A program made the position numbers and the translations under genes. Shown here one piece after another: positions 5,699 to 7,384 of a DNA stretch of 7,384 nt. The stretch comes from Chloroflexota bacterium (GTDB lineage: Bacteria; Chloroflexota; Anaerolineae; Anaerolineales; Villigracilaceae): the NCBI GenBank assembly GCA_023459215.1, contig JAEWVF010000099.1, forward strand, positions 1 through 7,384. The letters are read 5' to 3'. The first letter of the stretch is position 1; each line of letters begins with the position of its first letter. The notes under the pieces were generated by a model that was not told the DNA's origin, did no database searches, and worked only from the letters and a program-made list of their open reading frames with translations.

Positions 5699-6184
5699 TT
5701 AGAACTTGTATCCGATCATCCGCAAGAAAGACTTGCGCCAATCTTTTTCGGCATCATCTTCGATGCCCTTGGGCGCTGATCCATCGATGACGCCCAGTAT
5801 GCCGCGGCCTTGTTCGCTTTCGGCCACCAGCACCTGGGTCGGGTTGGCTGTTGCGCAGAAAACCCGAGCCACTTCGGGCACATTTTTGACCGTGTTGAGG
5901 ATGTTGATAGGGTAAAACCCCTCGCCCAGGAACAGGATAAAGGAATGTCCCGCGCCGATGGCCAGCGCGTTTTGTTTGGCCAGTTCAATCATTGCCTCGT
6001 CGCTGCCCGAAAAGCGGATCAGGCATTTCCCCGATGCTTCGCAGAAAGCCAGACCGAACTTGATGCCCGGCACGCTATTAACCAGGGCTTCATGGAGGTC
6101 TTCAACCGTTTTGATGAAGTGTGACTGCCCCAGGATAAAGTTGATCGGTTCCGGTTTTTCAATTTGGACAAGTTTGATTTCCAT
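5699..6184 (-). CDS. Adenosine-specific kinase family protein (PF04008)
   Basis: This 161-residue protein matches the small PF04008/COG1839 family along its whole length. Recognisable family blocks are GQSHFIKTVEDLHEAL (19-34), PGIKFGLAFCEASGK (39-53), GAGHSF (77-82), NVPEVARVFCATANP (101-115), and GRGILGVIDG (126-135). The family name comes from an archaeal structure proposed to phosphorylate adenosine; the true role in bacteria is poorly known. It is cytosolic, with no signal or membrane segment. The start at 6184 gives the family-typical MEIKxVxIEKPE N-terminus and has GGAG (6194-6191) six bases upstream. It has its own terminator and a candidate promoter in the 51-base gap after the membrane-protein gene. 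Confidence 0.93.
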   Translation of the reverse strand: MEIKLVQIEKPEPINFILGQSHFIKTVEDLHEALVNSVPGIKFGLAFCEASGKCLIRFSGSDEAMIELAKQNALAIGAGHSFILFLGEGFYPINILNTVKNVPEVARVFCATANPTQVLVAESEQGRGILGVIDGSAPKGIEDDAEKDWRKSFLRMIGYKF

Positions 6185-6215
6185 GTCAGACTCCGTTGAT
6201 GGGTTCTTTTCTATT

Positions 6216-6224
6216 GTTATAGCA
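6216..6224 (-). promoter_or_regulatory. Candidate extended -10 promoter of the adenosine-specific kinase gene
   Basis: On the minus strand TGC-TATAAC (6224 to 6216) is a TGn extended -10 with five of six matches to TATAAT. No good -35 is seen, which extended -10 promoters can tolerate. The predicted start near 6209 leaves a leader of about 25 bases that contains the GGAG ribosome site. Confidence 0.42.
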
Positions 6225-6235
6225 CATTTTGCGGC

Positions 6236-6574
6236 TTAGAGCACCAGGATGCCGCCGAAGACAATTTCCACGCCCAGGCTGATCCAGTTGGACTGATTGG
6301 CCGATTTGTCGATAAAGATCGAAACCAGCCGCACAACCGCGATGCCTAGATAGGCCCAACCGAGCATCGCGTAGCCATCACCGCCAGCGGTCAGGATCGG
6401 GTACAGGCCCAGGGCGATGAACAGGCCGCCCAAAATCGAGCGGATTTCAGTGATTCCGCGTCCGCCGACCGGTTGCAGGCCGGTGAAGCCCGGCACGGAC
6501 TTGGGTGAAAAGAGCGCCAGCGCTCCGGTGGCGATGGTCAGGATGGCGGCGATCAGTTTCAGGATGTCAAGCAT
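6236..6574 (-). CDS. Small four-helix membrane protein, DUF4345-like
   Basis: This 112-residue hydrophobic protein has four probable membrane helices at about 5-22, 46-62, 68-87 and 97-112. The loop and second-helix block GGRGITEIRSILGGLFIALG (37-56), with an Arg-x-x-x-Glu-x-Arg pattern entering a Gly-rich helix, resembles DUF4345 proteins, which have no assigned function. The start at 6574 has a perfect AGGAGG (6585 to 6580) five bases upstream, the strongest ribosome site in the window. It lies 30 bases after the rsmD stop and is probably in the same transcript. Confidence 0.8.
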   Translation of the reverse strand: MLDILKLIAAILTIATGALALFSPKSVPGFTGLQPVGGRGITEIRSILGGLFIALGLYPILTAGGDGYAMLGWAYLGIAVVRLVSIFIDKSANQSNWISLGVEIVFGGILVL

Positions 6575-6579
6575 GGTTT

Positions 6580-6585
6580 CCTCCT
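6580..6585 (-). promoter_or_regulatory. Consensus Shine-Dalgarno site of the DUF4345-like gene
   Basis: AGGAGG on the minus strand, five bases before the ATG at 6574. It stands out because several genes here (702, 1297, 5636, 7183) have no recognisable site. Confidence 0.75.
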
Positions 6586-6598
6586 ATGTATTAAAGTC

Positions 6599-6618
6599 CC
6601 AAAGTCAGGAGACTTTGG
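6599..6618 (-). repeat. Hairpin over the rsmD stop codon
   Basis: CCAAAGTC (6599-6606) and GACTTTGG (6611-6618) pair perfectly around a four-base loop. The rsmD TGA (6607-6605) is inside it. On the minus strand another GACTTT follows within a few bases and could pair with the same AAAGTC, giving an alternative fold just ahead of the AGGAGG site. It is a weak terminator (no T run) but a plausible control point between rsmD and the membrane-protein gene. Confidence 0.5.
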
Positions 6619-7183
6619 ACTCCGCTGACCCCAGTTTTTCGTAGAAAAGCAGCAGGGTGCTGCCATATTTGCGTTCGTCGAATTTCTCGAAGTTTTTTAG
6701 TTCAACTTCTTTATCTTCGACCGGGTTAATCTGGACGATGACCCATGCGCCCTCGCTCAACCAGTCCGGGTTTTGGTCGGCCAGTTGCAGGGCTTTGATC
6801 CACATCTCCTTGTACTGCGGTGGGGCGATGTAGAGATAGTCGAATTCGGCATCCGCGCGGCCTGCGAGCATGGCGAAGGCGTCGCCGCGCCGCACCTCGG
6901 CTTTTTTGCTGAAGCCAGTTGTTTCCAGGTTGGTTTTGATGATTTCGACCGGCAAACGGTTCAAATCGCTGAAGCGGACAAAGGCCGCCCCGCGGCTGAG
7001 GGCCTCGATGCCGATAGCGCCCGTTCCGCCGAACAGGTCCCACCAGCGCGAATCGTCCACGTCGCTGGCCAGGATGTTGAACAAGGCCTCTTTAACGCGG
7101 TCGGTGACAGGGCGGGTGGTATCGCCCGGCACATCTTTTAGTTTGCGGCCCTTGGCCGTCCCTGCAATGACTCTGAGTGGCAT
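6605..7183 (-). CDS. rsmD: 16S rRNA (guanine966-N2)-methyltransferase RsmD
   Basis: This 192-residue enzyme belongs to the family that uses SAM to methylate G966 of 16S rRNA during 30S assembly. The N-terminus MPLRVIAGTAKGRKL and TRPVTDRVKEALFNIL (23-38) are highly characteristic of RsmD. Motif I is DLFGGTGAIGIEALSRGA (49-66). The strand-2 acidic residue is in FSDLN (71-75). Motif IV, normally D/N-P-P-F/Y, here reads A120-P-P-Q-Y124. Translation should start at ATG 7183. The frame stays open to 7300, but that extra stretch lies mostly in a repeat element and lacks family similarity. No Shine-Dalgarno site precedes 7183. The loss of the motif IV acid is notable, though I recall similar APPQY versions in Chloroflexota. 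Confidence 0.92.
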   Translation of the reverse strand: MPLRVIAGTAKGRKLKDVPGDTTRPVTDRVKEALFNILASDVDDSRWWDLFGGTGAIGIEALSRGAAFVRFSDLNRLPVEIIKTNLETTGFSKKAEVRRGDAFAMLAGRADAEFDYLYIAPPQYKEMWIKALQLADQNPDWLSEGAWVIVQINPVEDKEVELKNFEKFDERKYGSTLLLFYEKLGSAESKVS

Positions 7184-7202
7184 AATTTTTATGTAATGAT
7201 GA

Positions 7203-7317
7203 TTGTCATTTCGAACCGCGAAGCGGTGACATCGTGCCCGTAGGGTAGAAATCTTTACATGGTTTAAGATTTCTGGCTGGGTCTCGATAAACTCGACCAT
7301 TACGCTCGAAATGACAA
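7203..7317. mobile_element. MITE-like palindromic repeat element (about 115 bp)
   Basis: TTGTCATTTCGA (7203-7214) and TCGAAATGACAA (7306-7317) are perfect 12-bp terminal inverted repeats. Inside, AGAAATCTT (7247-7255) and AAGATTTCT (7266-7274) form a second perfect 9-bp stem around a 10-base loop, so the whole element can fold into a long imperfect hairpin. It has no convincing coding capacity. The GTCATTTCGA and GAAATCT words resemble a type of dispersed intergenic repeat I recall from many bacteria. No target-site duplication is obvious. It separates rsmD from the VOC gene and borders the rsmD promoter region. Confidence 0.7.
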
Positions 7318-7330
7318 ATCTTTAGCGAGA

Positions 7331-7384
7331 TTATCGGGTCTTTGTTACTTCAATCAAATTCCCATGCGGCGCGATGATTTCGGT
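7331..7384 (-). CDS. C-terminal end of a VOC (glyoxalase/dioxygenase-like) protein (partial)
   Basis: Read on the minus strand from the window edge, the frame gives 17 residues, TEIIAPHGNLIEVTKTR, and ends at TAA (7333-7331). The D/H-G-N-x-I-E pattern is the last beta strand of vicinal-oxygen-chelate domains, where the Glu is usually a metal ligand. Only the tail is visible, so the subfamily cannot be named. Confidence 0.68.
   Translation of the reverse strand, partial: TEIIAPHGNLIEVTKTR

Noticed and set aside
7203..7317. CRISPR repeat pair or small RNA gene
   Set aside because: The repeats are inverted and occur once, with no regular spacers. A MITE-like palindrome explains them better.

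Overview
The window is a moderately GC-rich bacterial segment with eleven genes or gene ends in two opposed blocks. The gene types suggest a Chloroflexota (Anaerolineae-like) bacterium. The clues are lipoproteins with Pro/Thr/Ala-rich tethers, a soluble cyclic-nucleotide-domain histidine kinase, a compact iPGM-like metalloenzyme, a PF04008 adenosine-specific kinase, and an RsmD with APPQY in place of DPP(F/Y). This taxonomic guess comes from recall of such families, not from a database search.

Plus-strand block (1-2846). The window opens with the C-terminal end of an IS200/IS605-type Y1 transposase, followed by two GC-rich hairpins. Next come a membrane-anchored thioredoxin-fold protein (211-699), a class I SAM methyltransferase only 2 bases later (702-1280), and a compact alkaline-phosphatase-superfamily metalloenzyme (1297-2208). 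The last gene is a thioredoxin-fold lipoprotein (2262-2795) interrupted by one in-frame TGA. That TGA sits exactly where the first cysteine of the CxxC redox motif belongs. The frame continues through the rest of the thioredoxin fold, and a SECIS-like hairpin lies 26 bases after the TGA. I read this gene as a selenoprotein with a U-G-T-C active site; it is the main discovery of the window. A strong bidirectional terminator separates the two blocks.

Minus-strand block (2818-7384, read right to left). At the right edge is the tail of a VOC/glyoxalase-like protein, then a 115-base palindromic MITE-like repeat. After that come rsmD, a small four-helix membrane protein (DUF4345-like), the PF04008 adenosine-specific kinase with its own terminator, an alpha/beta-hydrolase lipoprotein whose promoter predicts a leaderless mRNA, a Gpt-like phosphoribosyltransferase, and a cNMP-binding-domain histidine kinase.

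How the genes may work together. The two thioredoxin-fold proteins both appear to act outside the cytoplasmic membrane. One is Cys-Cys and membrane-embedded; the other is Sec-Cys and lipid-anchored. They may form a small extracytoplasmic thiol/selenol redox pair. The exported hydrolase with four cysteines could be a client, but this is only inference. The other minus-strand genes look like ordinary metabolism, translation and signalling with no obvious shared pathway. No tRNA, rRNA or CRISPR array was seen.
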